DNA from: Myxococcales bacterium
GTDB taxonomy: Bacteria > Myxococcota_A > Polyangia > Haliangiales > Haliangiaceae
NCBI GenBank assembly: GCA_016716835.1
Contig: JADJUW010000001.1
Location: 2,501,001-2,565,000 of the forward strand
Direction: 5' to 3'
DNA length: 64,000 bases
The notes below the pieces were generated by a model. The model made no database searches. It was given only the letters and a program-made list of their open reading frames with translations, and was not told the origin of the DNA. Positions 10,828-18,617 of the stretch are shown piece after piece (position 1 is the stretch's first letter; each line of letters opens with the position of its first letter). The position numbers and the translations under genes are program-made.

Positions 10828-11718
10828 ATGTCGTCTTCCGATGCAATCGCTCAGGTGCTCATCGCCACGCGCCACGACCTTGGCGGCTTTGAGGTCGGCC
10901 GGGTGCTGCCCAGCGCGGCGCGACGCATGGTCGGCCCGTTCATCTTTTTTGACCACATGGGACCTGGCGATTTCGCGGCTGGCCAGGGCATCGACGTGCG
11001 GCCGCATCCGCACATTGGGCTCGCGACGGTCACCTATCTCTACGAGGGCTCGATCTTTCACCGCGACAGCCTCGGCTTTGCGCAGAGCATTGAGCCAGGC
11101 GCGATAAATTGGATGACCGCAGGTCGCGGCATTGTGCATTCCGAACGCACGGCGCCCGAGGCGCGGATGGCGGCGCGGCGCCTGCACGGCTTGCAACTTT
11201 GGCTGGCCTTGCCACTGGCGCACGAGCAAACCGCGCCGGCGTTTGTCCATTACCCGGCCTCGGCGCTGCCCGAGCTCGAAGTGCTGGGCGCGAAGGTGCG
11301 CGTGCTCGCTGGCCATGCGTTTGGCGCGACGTCGCCGGTGAAAACGCTCAGCCCGCTATTTTATGTCGACGCCGCGCTGCCGAGCGGCGGCGCGCTCAAG
11401 GTGCCCGCCAACTACACCGAACGCGCAGCCTACGTCGCGATCGGCCGCGTGCGCTGTGGCGAAACCATTTACGACGCCGGCACCATGTTGGTGTTTGCTG
11501 CGGGCGAAACGCCAACCTTGCATGCCGAAGGCGGCGCCGCGCGCATCGCGCTTGTCGGCGGCGAACCGCTGGAAGGACCGCGCCTCATTTGGTGGAATTT
11601 TGTCGCCAGCAACGCCGCCCTAATGGACGCCGCCAAGGCCGCGTGGGCGGCACAAGCTCGCGATGCGTTTCCGCCCGTACCAGGCGAGACCGAATTTATT
11701 CCGCTACCTACGAAGTAG
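10828..11718 (+). CDS. pirin family protein
   Basis: 296 residues with a bicupin pirin fold. The N-terminal cupin shows FFDHMGPGDF, the metal-ligand motif HPHIGLATVTYLYEG and later GRGIVHSE, which supply the His/His/His/Glu metal site of the family; the C-terminal cupin follows from about residue 175. Pirins are cytoplasmic iron-binding proteins, some with quercetinase activity and some acting in transcription control; which applies here cannot be told. TAGATA lies 6 bases before the ATG, again a near-leaderless layout. The 3' end overlaps the convergent LOG-family gene by 15 bases. Confidence 0.9.
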   Translation: MSSSDAIAQVLIATRHDLGGFEVGRVLPSAARRMVGPFIFFDHMGPGDFAAGQGIDVRPHPHIGLATVTYLYEGSIFHRDSLGFAQSIEPGAINWMTAGRGIVHSERTAPEARMAARRLHGLQLWLALPLAHEQTAPAFVHYPASALPELEVLGAKVRVLAGHAFGATSPVKTLSPLFYVDAALPSGGALKVPANYTERAAYVAIGRVRCGETIYDAGTMLVFAAGETPTLHAEGGAARIALVGGEPLEGPRLIWWNFVASNAALMDAAKAAWAAQARDAFPPVPGETEFIPLPTK

Positions 11719-12249
11719 CTGCGCAAGCTCGGCGATCTCGTCGACAAAGATCGCCTGCGCATGATGCGGCGGAGCGACCATGCCGGCATCGCGCGCGGTA
11801 TCGAGCCAGGCGCGCAGCGGCGACCAGAAGCCCGCGATGTTGCAGAACACCAGCGGCTTAGCGTGGGCGCCGAGCTGCGCCGCGCAGAGCACCTCAAAGG
11901 CTTCATCGAGGGTGCCAAATCCGCCCGGCAAAACGACGAAGGCATCCGCGAGCTCCATCATACGCGCCTTGCGCTCGGCCATCGTGACGACGATTTCTAG
12001 GCGTGTCAGGCCGGCGTGGGCCAGCTCGCGATCCACGATCGCCCGCGGCATGATGCCTATTACCTCGGCGCCACCAGCGAGTGCCGCGTCGGCCAAAGCG
12101 CCCATGGTGCCGATGCTCGCGCCACCGTAAACGAGGCCATAACCTTGCGCAGCCAGCCAGCGCCCAAGCTGCGCGGCAGCCGCCACGTAGGTGTCGCCAA
12201 CGCCGTGTGCCGAGCCACAAAAGACGGTCACGCGGCGGGTTGGGTGCAT
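11704..12249 (-). CDS. LOG family protein (cytokinin riboside 5'-monophosphate phosphoribohydrolase-like, TIGR00730)
   Basis: 181 residues with the full signature of the LOG/lysine-decarboxylase-like family: an N-terminal VTVFCGSAHG, GLVYGGASIGTMGALADAA, and PGGFGTLDEAFE, whose Gly and Glu residues form the nucleotide-binding and catalytic site. Family members hydrolyse N6-modified or plain AMP to base plus ribose 5-phosphate. It is a single cytoplasmic gene, convergent with pirin (15-base overlap) and divergent from the acetyltransferase, with about 70 bases between starts. Confidence 0.9.
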   Translation of the reverse strand: MHPTRRVTVFCGSAHGVGDTYVAAAAQLGRWLAAQGYGLVYGGASIGTMGALADAALAGGAEVIGIMPRAIVDRELAHAGLTRLEIVVTMAERKARMMELADAFVVLPGGFGTLDEAFEVLCAAQLGAHAKPLVFCNIAGFWSPLRAWLDTARDAGMVAPPHHAQAIFVDEIAELAQLLRR

Positions 12250-12322
12250 GCCCTAACCAAACAGACTCGCGCGTGATTTGCAAGTCGCGGGACCGGCGTG
12301 CCACCATCGCCGCGTGCACTGG

Positions 12323-12856
12323 ATGATCAAGCGCTTTGACGAGCTAGCCCGCGATGAACTCTACGCGATTATGGCGCTGCGTCAGCGCGTGTTTGTCGTC
12401 GAGCAGGTGGCGGCGTACTTGGACTGCGACGGCTATGACGACGACGCCGAGCATGTGTTCGCGTGGGACGAGCCCGCAGCCCGAGCCGATCGCTCGCCGC
12501 CATCGCAGCCGCTGCACCTGGCAACGCCGCGTGGACGCCTGATGGCCGCGTGTGCGCGCCTGTTTGCCCCAGGCATCAAGTATGCCGAGGCCAGCATCGG
12601 CCGCGTGGTCTGCGCCCCGGAATGGCGCGGTCAGGGCACCGGCGTCTTGCTCATGCAAACCAGCGTCGCGCGGCTTGATGTCCGATTTCCGGACTCACCG
12701 ATTCGCATCGGCGCGCAGCGCTATTTGGAGGCCTTCTACGGCCGCTTGGGCTTTGTCACCCAGCCCGGCGCGCCATATCTCGAAGACGGCATCTGGCATG
12801 TCGAAATGGTGCGGCCAGCGGCGAATGCGCTGCGCCCCACGCGCGCCGCGACTTAG
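12323..12856 (+). CDS. ElaA-like GNAT family N-acetyltransferase
   Basis: About 177 residues. The N-terminus (IMALRQRVFVVEQ, then DCDGYDDDAEHVFAW) matches the ElaA group of GNAT acetyltransferases, and IGRVVCAPEWRGQGTGVLLMQ is the acetyl-CoA-binding motif A (Q/RxxGxG/A). The substrate is unknown. A proline/arginine-rich insert lies at about residues 50-72. The open frame reaches back to 12278, but ElaA proteins begin just ahead of this helix, so ATG 12323 or GTG 12314 is preferred. A CACCAT sequence 6 bases before the GTG resembles the near-start -10 elements seen elsewhere here. The 3' end overlaps the convergent proline-rich gene by 4 bases. Confidence 0.85.
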   Translation: MIKRFDELARDELYAIMALRQRVFVVEQVAAYLDCDGYDDDAEHVFAWDEPAARADRSPPSQPLHLATPRGRLMAACARLFAPGIKYAEASIGRVVCAPEWRGQGTGVLLMQTSVARLDVRFPDSPIRIGAQRYLEAFYGRLGFVTQPGAPYLEDGIWHVEMVRPAANALRPTRAAT

Positions 12857-13947
12857 TCGTCGTCGCGATCGTTCTTCGAAGGCCGCGATGGGCGAGTTGG
12901 CGCCGGCTTAGCTGGCTGTGGCGCAGGCGGCGCAGGGCGCACCGATGGCGGCACCGTCGCGCGCGGCGGCGCTGGCGGTGGCGCCGTCGTCGATGGGCCT
13001 TGTGGTGGGCGAACCGGTGTTGGTGCAGGACGCTGCGGCGGGCGATACGTCGGTGGTTGCACCGGGGTTGGCGCAGGTGGCGCAGGCCGTACCGATGGCG
13101 GCACCGTGGTGCGCGGCGGCTCTGGCGGTGGCGCGATGGTGGTTGGCCGCACCGGTGTCGGCGCCGGGCGTTGCGGCGGGCGATACGTCGGCGGCGGGGC
13201 TACCGGCGTCGGCGTTGGCGCGGGGCGTTGCGGCGGGCGATACGTCGGCGGCGGGGCTACCGGCGTCGGCGTTGGCGCGGGGCGCTGCGGTGGGCGATAC
13301 GTCGGCGCTGGCGCCACTGGCGTCGGCGACGGACGCGTTGGATAGGTCGACGGCCGCTGCGGGGGCACATACGTCGGCGAAGGTGTGCCCGGGCGCCCAG
13401 GTTGGGTCGGATATGTCGCCGGACGTTGCGGCGGCACATACGTCGGCGACGGTGGTCGCACCGCGGTCGGCGGACGGCCACCGCCTGGGTTGGAAACGTG
13501 CCAGCCGGACGGCAGGCGGTCGTGCTGCGACCAATGGCCCGGGTAATAAACGTATTGGCCGCTGCTGCTGTAATCGTAATACGGCTGGACGTAGACGTAA
13601 CCCGATTGCTGGGAGACCCAGCGACCAGAAATCCACACCCATTCGGCGCCGTTCCAATGCCACGAGCCGGAGATCCACGAATAGCCGTGGGATGGGGCGT
13701 CCGTAATCGATTCGTAGAGCGGTTCGGGGGGCAAGGTCGAGACGTAGTATGGCGATGGCGTACCGACGGCCACCGAGTAGCCGGCCGTACCATAGCCGGC
13801 GGAATAGCCCGCGCTATAGCCATAGCTCACCGGACGCGTCGTCGCGACGCAACTGGTCGCCAACGCGCCCAAGGCGAGGGCGCCGAGCGCCTTACCTAGG
13901 GCCTGGGAGGCCGTAGTCAAGTGGAGCAGTTTGAGAGGCGTTTTCAT
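12853..13947 (-). CDS. proline-rich repeat envelope lipoprotein
   Basis: About 364 residues: a signal peptide ending in GALATSC (possible lipobox), a Tyr/Gly/Ser-rich stretch (YGYSAGYSAGYG), a Trp-rich segment with the YxWxxGxW pattern seen in other bacterial envelope proteins (SWISGSWHWNGAEWVWISG), and a long C-terminal half of Pro/Thr/Arg repeats ending in KNDRDDD. The repeat unit is 19 residues and includes PTYRPPQRPAPTPTPVA. Such a tail is probably extended and may span periplasm or bind the cell wall (inference). The ATG at 13947 has AAGG 7 bases ahead and is preferred over the in-frame ATG at 13965. It overlaps the acetyltransferase gene by 4 bases at the 3' end. Confidence 0.75.
   Translation of the reverse strand: MKTPLKLLHLTTASQALGKALGALALGALATSCVATTRPVSYGYSAGYSAGYGTAGYSVAVGTPSPYYVSTLPPEPLYESITDAPSHGYSWISGSWHWNGAEWVWISGRWVSQQSGYVYVQPYYDYSSSGQYVYYPGHWSQHDRLPSGWHVSNPGGGRPPTAVRPPSPTYVPPQRPATYPTQPGRPGTPSPTYVPPQRPSTYPTRPSPTPVAPAPTYRPPQRPAPTPTPVAPPPTYRPPQRPAPTPTPVAPPPTYRPPQRPAPTPVRPTTIAPPPEPPRTTVPPSVRPAPPAPTPVQPPTYRPPQRPAPTPVRPPQGPSTTAPPPAPPRATVPPSVRPAPPAPQPAKPAPTRPSRPSKNDRDDD
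13141..13330. repeat. 57 bp tandem repeat within the proline-rich gene
   Basis: The same 57-base unit recurs with near identity (matching points at 13170, 13227 and 13284), equal to 19 codons on the minus strand. Looser copies continue outward on both sides across about 13000-13470. The period is a multiple of three, so gain or loss of units changes protein length without shifting the frame. Confidence 0.85.
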
Positions 13948-14213
13948 GGTGACCTTCGCTTTCATCAGTGGCTAACACCGCAATGTTGCCACTATGCCGT
14001 AATACTATGCAAGCAAGATACCAGCTTCGGGGACCGCCTGCGCCCGCCAACAAGGCCTTGTTTCTGCTTGGTTAGCGCCCACCATTGCGCCTCGACGCGT
14101 CACACTGTGAAGGCGCTGCAACAGCGCCAGGGCGGCGCATTTGTGCGACATCGGGCGCTTACAGAGATCACGGCACATTGACGCCTCTGGGGCTGCCAAG
14201 TACTAAGGATCCA

Positions 14214-15194
14214 ATGAAAACGGTCTTTTCTGGCATCCAGCCAACCGGCGATTTGCACCTGGGTAACTACCTTGGGGCCGTTCGCAACTGGACCGCCCAG
14301 CAGGAGCGTTTTCGCAGCATTTTTTGCGTCGTCGACTACCATTCGCTGACCCAGCAATACGACCCCAAAGAGATGCCAAAACGGGTGTTCGACATGGTGC
14401 TCGATCTGCTCGCGCTGGGCATCGATCCCTCGCGCTCGATCTTGTTCGTGCAGTCAATGGTGCCAGAGCACACCGAGCTGTGCTGGGTGTTTAACAATGT
14501 CACGGGCTTTGGCGACCTCGAGCGCATGACGCAGTTCAAGGACAAGTCGCTCACCCAACCCGACAATATTACGGCCGGGCTATTTGATTACCCCGTGCTA
14601 CAGGCCGCCGACATCTTGCTCTATCGCGCGCAATTGGTGCCAGTTGGCCAAGACCAGGTGCAGCACATCGAGCTGGCGCGGCGCATCGCGCGCAGCTTTA
14701 ACCATCGCTGGGGCAAGGTGTTTCCCGAGTGCGAGGCGCTGCTCACCGAAGTACCCAAGGTGGTCGGGCTCGATGGTAAGGCCAAGATGTCAAAGTCGCT
14801 CGGCAATCACATTCCGCTTTCGGCGACGCAGGGCAAGCCGCTGCGCAAGCTGCTAGCGCGCGCGGTCACTGATGAGAAGCGGGTTAACCGCGAAGATCCG
14901 GGCAATCCCGACGACTGCAACGTGTTCGCGTGGCATCGCTATTTTTCGAGTGCCGACGATCAGGCGTGGGTGCGCGAAGGCTGCACCACCGCGGGCATTG
15001 GGTGCGTCGATTGCAAGGGCAAGCTCGCCGATAACATCGAGGCACATTTTGCGACGTACCACGAGCGCCGCGCGCATTTTGTGGCGCGACCTGACGAGGT
15101 GCGCGACGTGCTTTACGACGGCGCAAAGCGCGCACGCGACATCGCGATGGCAACCATGGACGAGGTGCGCCAGCGTTTAGGGCTTTGGCGGTAA
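14214..15194 (+). CDS. trpS: tryptophan--tRNA ligase
   Basis: Class I aminoacyl-tRNA synthetase of 326 residues, the normal length for bacterial TrpRS, charging tRNA-Trp in the cytoplasm. It begins with the family N-terminus (VFSGIQPTGDLHLGNYLGA, containing the HIGH-like HLGN), and has the Trp-binding region LQAADILLYRAQLVPVGQDQ and the KMSKS loop (GKAKMSKSLGNH). The open frame extends upstream to 14085, but ATG 14214 gives the canonical start and has AAGGA at the right distance. It is not in an obvious operon, though the small frameshifted gene starts 3 bases after its stop. Confidence 0.97.
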   Translation: MKTVFSGIQPTGDLHLGNYLGAVRNWTAQQERFRSIFCVVDYHSLTQQYDPKEMPKRVFDMVLDLLALGIDPSRSILFVQSMVPEHTELCWVFNNVTGFGDLERMTQFKDKSLTQPDNITAGLFDYPVLQAADILLYRAQLVPVGQDQVQHIELARRIARSFNHRWGKVFPECEALLTEVPKVVGLDGKAKMSKSLGNHIPLSATQGKPLRKLLARAVTDEKRVNREDPGNPDDCNVFAWHRYFSSADDQAWVREGCTTAGIGCVDCKGKLADNIEAHFATYHERRAHFVARPDEVRDVLYDGAKRARDIAMATMDEVRQRLGLWR

Positions 15195-15197
15195 GAT

Positions 15198-15673
15198 ATG
15201 TCGGTGCTGGCCTTTGCGCCGATGGGCAAACACCGCGTGCTGGTCGCGGGCGCGACCGCCGTGGCCGCGTTTGCCTTGGCCGCCGCCGTGGTGGGGCGCA
15301 GTTGTCGGTGGAACACCAGTGCGCCCGAAGAGGTCGCGACGCAATTTGTCGCGGCGAGCAAGGCGCGCGACCGCGAGGCGGTGTTTGCGCTGTTGTCGCC
15401 TGCCACGCGGGCACGGCTCGCGGCGCAGGCGGAGCGCGCGACCAACTTGGTCGGCGGCAGCCGGCGTTATGAGGCGCTCGACATGATATCGATCAGCGAG
15501 ACCGATCGCTTCGCGCCGGTGCAGGTCGGTGACGCCGTCATTCGCGGAGATCGGCGATGGTGCCGATCACCAGCGAGGCGGGCCGCAATGAGCTTAGCCT
15601 GGTCAAGCTAAACGGCGCTTGGTGGGTCGAGCTTGGCAGCTACGGCGCGGTAACGCCACAGGCGGCGCCGTGA
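15198..15673 (+). pseudogene. small secreted or membrane-anchored protein, frameshifted near 15553
   Basis: An ORF starting at ATG 15198 encodes a hydrophobic N-terminus (residues about 13-33) and then a domain like the periplasmic DUF4878/lumazine-binding-like family (ATQFVAASKARDREAVFALLS). Near 15553 the sense moves to another frame: adding one base gives GDRAMVPITSEAG and continues through LVKLNGAWWVELGSYG to a TGA at 15671-15673. That stop overlaps the GTG start of recQ as GTGA, which supports the restored frame as the true gene end. As written, the first frame ends out of register at 15611. The full product would be about 158 residues. Either a sequencing deletion or a real recent frameshift. 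Confidence 0.65.
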
Positions 15674-17502
15674 GCGATGCCCTCCACGGCGGCCTCGCCG
15701 CGCTTGGCTATGAAACGCTGCGCCCGGGGCAAGCGCAGATCATTGCCGATATTTTTTCGGGACAACAGGTCGTCGCGGTGATGCCAACGGGCAGTGGCAA
15801 GTCGTTATGTTATCAACTGCCGGCGGTCGTGCTGCATGGCCGCGGCGAGGCGACCTTGGTGGTGTCGCCGCTGATTGCGCTGATGAAAGATCAGGTCGAT
15901 GGGCTGCGCGCGCGCGGCGTCGCGGCAGCCGCGCTGACCAGCAGCGATAGCAGCGACGAGCGCGACGTCGTGCTCGGGCAGTTTTTGCGCGGCGAGTTGG
16001 CGCTGCTGTATGTCGCGCCCGAGCGTTTTCGCAGCCCGCGTTTTTTGGACGCGCTGCGCGGCATGAAGGCGCCGCTTGGGCTTTTGGCGATCGACGAGGC
16101 GCACTGCATTTCCGAGTGGGGCCACGATTTTCGCCCGGAGTATCGCCGTCTGGGTGCGGTGGCGCGCGAGCTTTCGCCGGCGCGGATCGCCGCGTTTACG
16201 GCGACCGCCACGCCCGAAGTTCGCGCCGACATCGCGCATCAACTCGGCATGGAAGCGCCGCAGTTTCATCTCTATGGGTTTGACCGGCCGAACTTGCACT
16301 TGGCCGTGGAGCCGCTGGCGCACCTCAACGAAAAGGTGCCGCGCATGGTCGAGCTGCTGCGCACGCGCGAGGGCGGCGTCGGCGTCGTGTACGCGTCGAC
16401 GCGCAAGCGCGCCGAGGAATATCGCGACGCCATCGCCGCCGCGGGCATGCGGGTGGGCCTCTACCACGCCGGGCTTGGCGAGCAGGAGCGCGGCCGGGCG
16501 CAAGAGGCGTTCATGAATGGCGACGTCGACGTGATGGTTGCCACCAATGCCTTTGGCATGGGCGTCGACAAGAGCGACGTGCGGCTGGTGATTCATCCCG
16601 ACGTGCCGCGCACGCTCGAGGCCTACTACCAAGAAGCGGGGCGTGCCGGCCGCGATGGCGCCGCGGCGCGCGCGCTGATCTTATTTGCCCGCGCCGACAT
16701 TCGCTTGCAGCAATTTTTGATCGACAGCTCGGCGCCCGATGCCCACGTGCTGCGCACGGTGTGGAAGGTCTTGCGCGAAGGCGCGGTGGGGCTGGCGCAG
16801 GCGACGGCGGCGCTGCAGCGCGAGCTCGGCAAGGGCGTGCACGAGATGACCATCGACGCCGCCCTGCGCATCCTCGAGCGCCACGGGTATCTTCGCGCCG
16901 AAAACGACGTTTGGCTGGCCGAGAAGCCCTCACCCGGGCAGTTTGCCGATTTCGATCCCGAGCTTTACTCGCGCCGCGCCGCCGCCGAACACGCAAAATT
17001 CCGCCGCGTGCTTGACTATTGCGGCGCCTCCACCTGTCGCCGTCAATACCTGCTGCACTACTTTGGCGACCCGGCGTGGGCGCTGCCACAGACCACGTGC
17101 GGCTTTTGCGATCGCTGCGACCAAGTGGTCTATGGCCAAGCGCAAGGCGGCGACGAGGTGGTCAGCCACACCTTGCTCGCGGTGATCGCGGCGTTGGGCG
17201 GCCGCTTTGGCCGCAAGCGCGTGATCGCCGTGGCCCGCGGCACCGACGACGACCCGCGGTTGGCCGAGTTGCCCGAACGCGGCAAGTTGCGTCGCAACAA
17301 GCAAGAATCGCTGTTTGAGGCCATGCGCTGGCTCGAGCAGCAGGGCTACGTCGCGACCAGCACCGGCGAATATCCAACCGTCGCGTGCACGGCGCAGGGC
17401 CGCAAGTGGCTCACGCAAACGCCAACCGCTGGCGCGGCGCCCATGCCTTCTACGGCCGCGCGACGAGCTGGGAAATCAAGAGCGCCAAGATCGCGCCGAT
17501 AG
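15670..17502 (+). CDS. recQ: ATP-dependent DNA helicase RecQ
   Basis: About 610 residues of superfamily 2, 3'-5' DNA helicase for recombination and repair. Motifs in order: GYETLRPGQ (motif 0), MPTGSGKSLCYQLP (Walker A), LLAIDEAHCISEWGHDFRPEY (DEAH box and aromatic-rich loop), TATATP, YHAGL, ATNAFGMGVDK and QEAGRAGRDG (motif VI with the arginine finger). The RecQ C-terminal zinc site is present as Cys residues in CGASTCRRQYLLHYFG and TTCGFCDRC. The tail after it (about 480-610) is basic and does not show a clear HRDC domain. The start is GTG 15670, overlapping the preceding stop as GTGA; the longer frame from 15619 is not needed. Confidence 0.95.
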   Translation: MSDALHGGLAALGYETLRPGQAQIIADIFSGQQVVAVMPTGSGKSLCYQLPAVVLHGRGEATLVVSPLIALMKDQVDGLRARGVAAAALTSSDSSDERDVVLGQFLRGELALLYVAPERFRSPRFLDALRGMKAPLGLLAIDEAHCISEWGHDFRPEYRRLGAVARELSPARIAAFTATATPEVRADIAHQLGMEAPQFHLYGFDRPNLHLAVEPLAHLNEKVPRMVELLRTREGGVGVVYASTRKRAEEYRDAIAAAGMRVGLYHAGLGEQERGRAQEAFMNGDVDVMVATNAFGMGVDKSDVRLVIHPDVPRTLEAYYQEAGRAGRDGAAARALILFARADIRLQQFLIDSSAPDAHVLRTVWKVLREGAVGLAQATAALQRELGKGVHEMTIDAALRILERHGYLRAENDVWLAEKPSPGQFADFDPELYSRRAAAEHAKFRRVLDYCGASTCRRQYLLHYFGDPAWALPQTTCGFCDRCDQVVYGQAQGGDEVVSHTLLAVIAALGGRFGRKRVIAVARGTDDDPRLAELPERGKLRRNKQESLFEAMRWLEQQGYVATSTGEYPTVACTAQGRKWLTQTPTAGAAPMPSTAARRAGKSRAPRSRR

Positions 17503-17857
17503 CGCCGGTGCGCAGCGCGCCCGAGATGGCGAGCGAGCGGCGGAAGGCCAAGGGGAACCCAAGGTCGCGCGCGTGGCGGACGTTTGAAAAAATGATGAAG
17601 CCGTAATACGCGATGATTAGCGCGACCATGGAAATGCCAAAAGGTGCGCTCTTCTTGGCAAAGGTCAGGCCGCCAATGAGCGCGAGCGCCAACACTGCGA
17701 CAAAGACCAAGCGCATGCGCCCCTTGGGCTCAAACGTCTCGATCATCTGAATCTTCTGCTCCCGCGACAGCTTGATAAACGCGCCGCGCAGCATCCATTG
17801 CGACGCGATTACGAGCACCATGACCCCGACCACCGCGAAAACCACCGAGTCTTGCAT
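17450..17857 (-). CDS. small membrane protein, unknown function
   Basis: About 135 residues with four hydrophobic segments (VVFAVVGVMVLVIASQW, LVFVAVLALALIGGLTF, ISMVALIIAYYGFIIF and a final ALRTGAIGAILALLIS) and a basic cytoplasmic loop (KLSREQKIQMIETFEPKGR). No named family is recognised. ATG 17857 is chosen; a GTG at 17872 in frame is an alternative. Its 3' end overlaps the convergent recQ by 53 bases. Confidence 0.65.
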   Translation of the reverse strand: MQDSVVFAVVGVMVLVIASQWMLRGAFIKLSREQKIQMIETFEPKGRMRLVFVAVLALALIGGLTFAKKSAPFGISMVALIIAYYGFIIFSNVRHARDLGFPLAFRRSLAISGALRTGAIGAILALLISQLVARP

Positions 17858-17919
17858 GCGGCTGCCTAACACGAGGTATCCGCGGGCGCAAGGCGCGGCC
17901 GCGTCGCCGAAAATGAAGA

Positions 17920-17945
17920 AAGGCGCCTGTTGCTACAGGCGCCTT
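17920..17945 (-). terminator. rho-independent terminator for the 17983-18495 gene
   Basis: A perfect 11 bp stem (AAGGCGCCTGT / ACAGGCGCCTT) closes a 4-base loop. Read on the minus strand it is followed by a T-rich run (TTTCTTCATTTT), and it lies about 40 bases after the stop of the minus-strand lipoprotein gene. Confidence 0.75.
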
Positions 17946-17982
17946 AGTCACTTAGTACTTAAATCCTAAGTCTCACTAGGTG

Positions 17983-18495
17983 TTAGTTAGGACATTGCCA
18001 GTCAATTATGTCGGTCTGCGGAACGGTTGAGCTAACGCACTTCCTCAGATAGCCCGAACCTGGGGTTGAAAACGGATTAACATACTGACAACCCAGAGCA
18101 ACAGGGTGGCGCACGTAGTACGTCGCCACGTAGCCAGACGGGCACCCAGGATTTGTACTATCATTAAAAATCGTAAATTGGGCTTGCTTGATTGTGAAGG
18201 ACCCGTTTGGTTCAAACACAGCGCCCCAAGCGCCGCAAGCCATGTTTTTCTCCATAAGCGACAGTGGGGTAACTGCGCACGTGTTGTTTTGATAACCCTG
18301 AACGTGGTTAAACCCCGCCTTAAGGTTGTTAATGCCAGCTGTCCCGATCGGATATGTAAATCCGTTTTCGCCGCTGTTGTTGCAGTTACGCGTGCAGAGG
18401 GCTTCGCTGTCCTCTTCCAAAACCAGGTCGTCTTCGGCGCTGATACAACCCACTAACGCCACCGCTGCGAACACGCTCATTATAATCTTCTTCAT
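17983..18495 (-). CDS. Cys-rich secreted lipoprotein, low GC
   Basis: 170 residues beginning with a textbook lipoprotein signal (MKKIIMSVFAAVALVGC, lipobox LVGC, Cys 17). The mature part starts acidic (AEDDLVLEEDSEALC) and then has CTRNC, several scattered Cys and aromatic residues (GYVATYYVRHPVALGC, LRKCVSS, DWQCPN), suggesting disulfide-bonded secreted structure. No named family is recognised. ATG 18495 is preceded by GGAGG at ideal spacing, a strong ribosome site unlike most genes here; the frame open to 18669 is not needed. Base composition is clearly more AT-rich than the surroundings, and the gene has its own terminator, both hinting at acquisition. Confidence 0.8.
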   Translation of the reverse strand: MKKIIMSVFAAVALVGCISAEDDLVLEEDSEALCTRNCNNSGENGFTYPIGTAGINNLKAGFNHVQGYQNNTCAVTPLSLMEKNMACGAWGAVFEPNGSFTIKQAQFTIFNDSTNPGCPSGYVATYYVRHPVALGCQYVNPFSTPGSGYLRKCVSSTVPQTDIIDWQCPN

Positions 18496-18617
18496 TTTGT
18501 TATCCTCCGACACTAAGACTAAGCAAGTCTGATGCCATAGGTAACTTGCTGAAATTACTTGCCAGATACGGGAAATGAAGTGCAAATAAGGCCTGCTGTG
18601 CTTTGGAGTGCACCTAC

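Noticed and set aside
12918..13899. Plus-strand ORFs across the proline-repeat gene
   Set aside because: They mirror the tandem repeats on the other strand and have no signal or family; the minus-strand frame has a signal peptide and ribosome site.
14048..14061. 14-base palindrome AACAAGGCCTTGTT before trpS considered as a terminator
   Set aside because: It has no loop or T run and no gene ends nearby in the right direction, so it is left unassigned.
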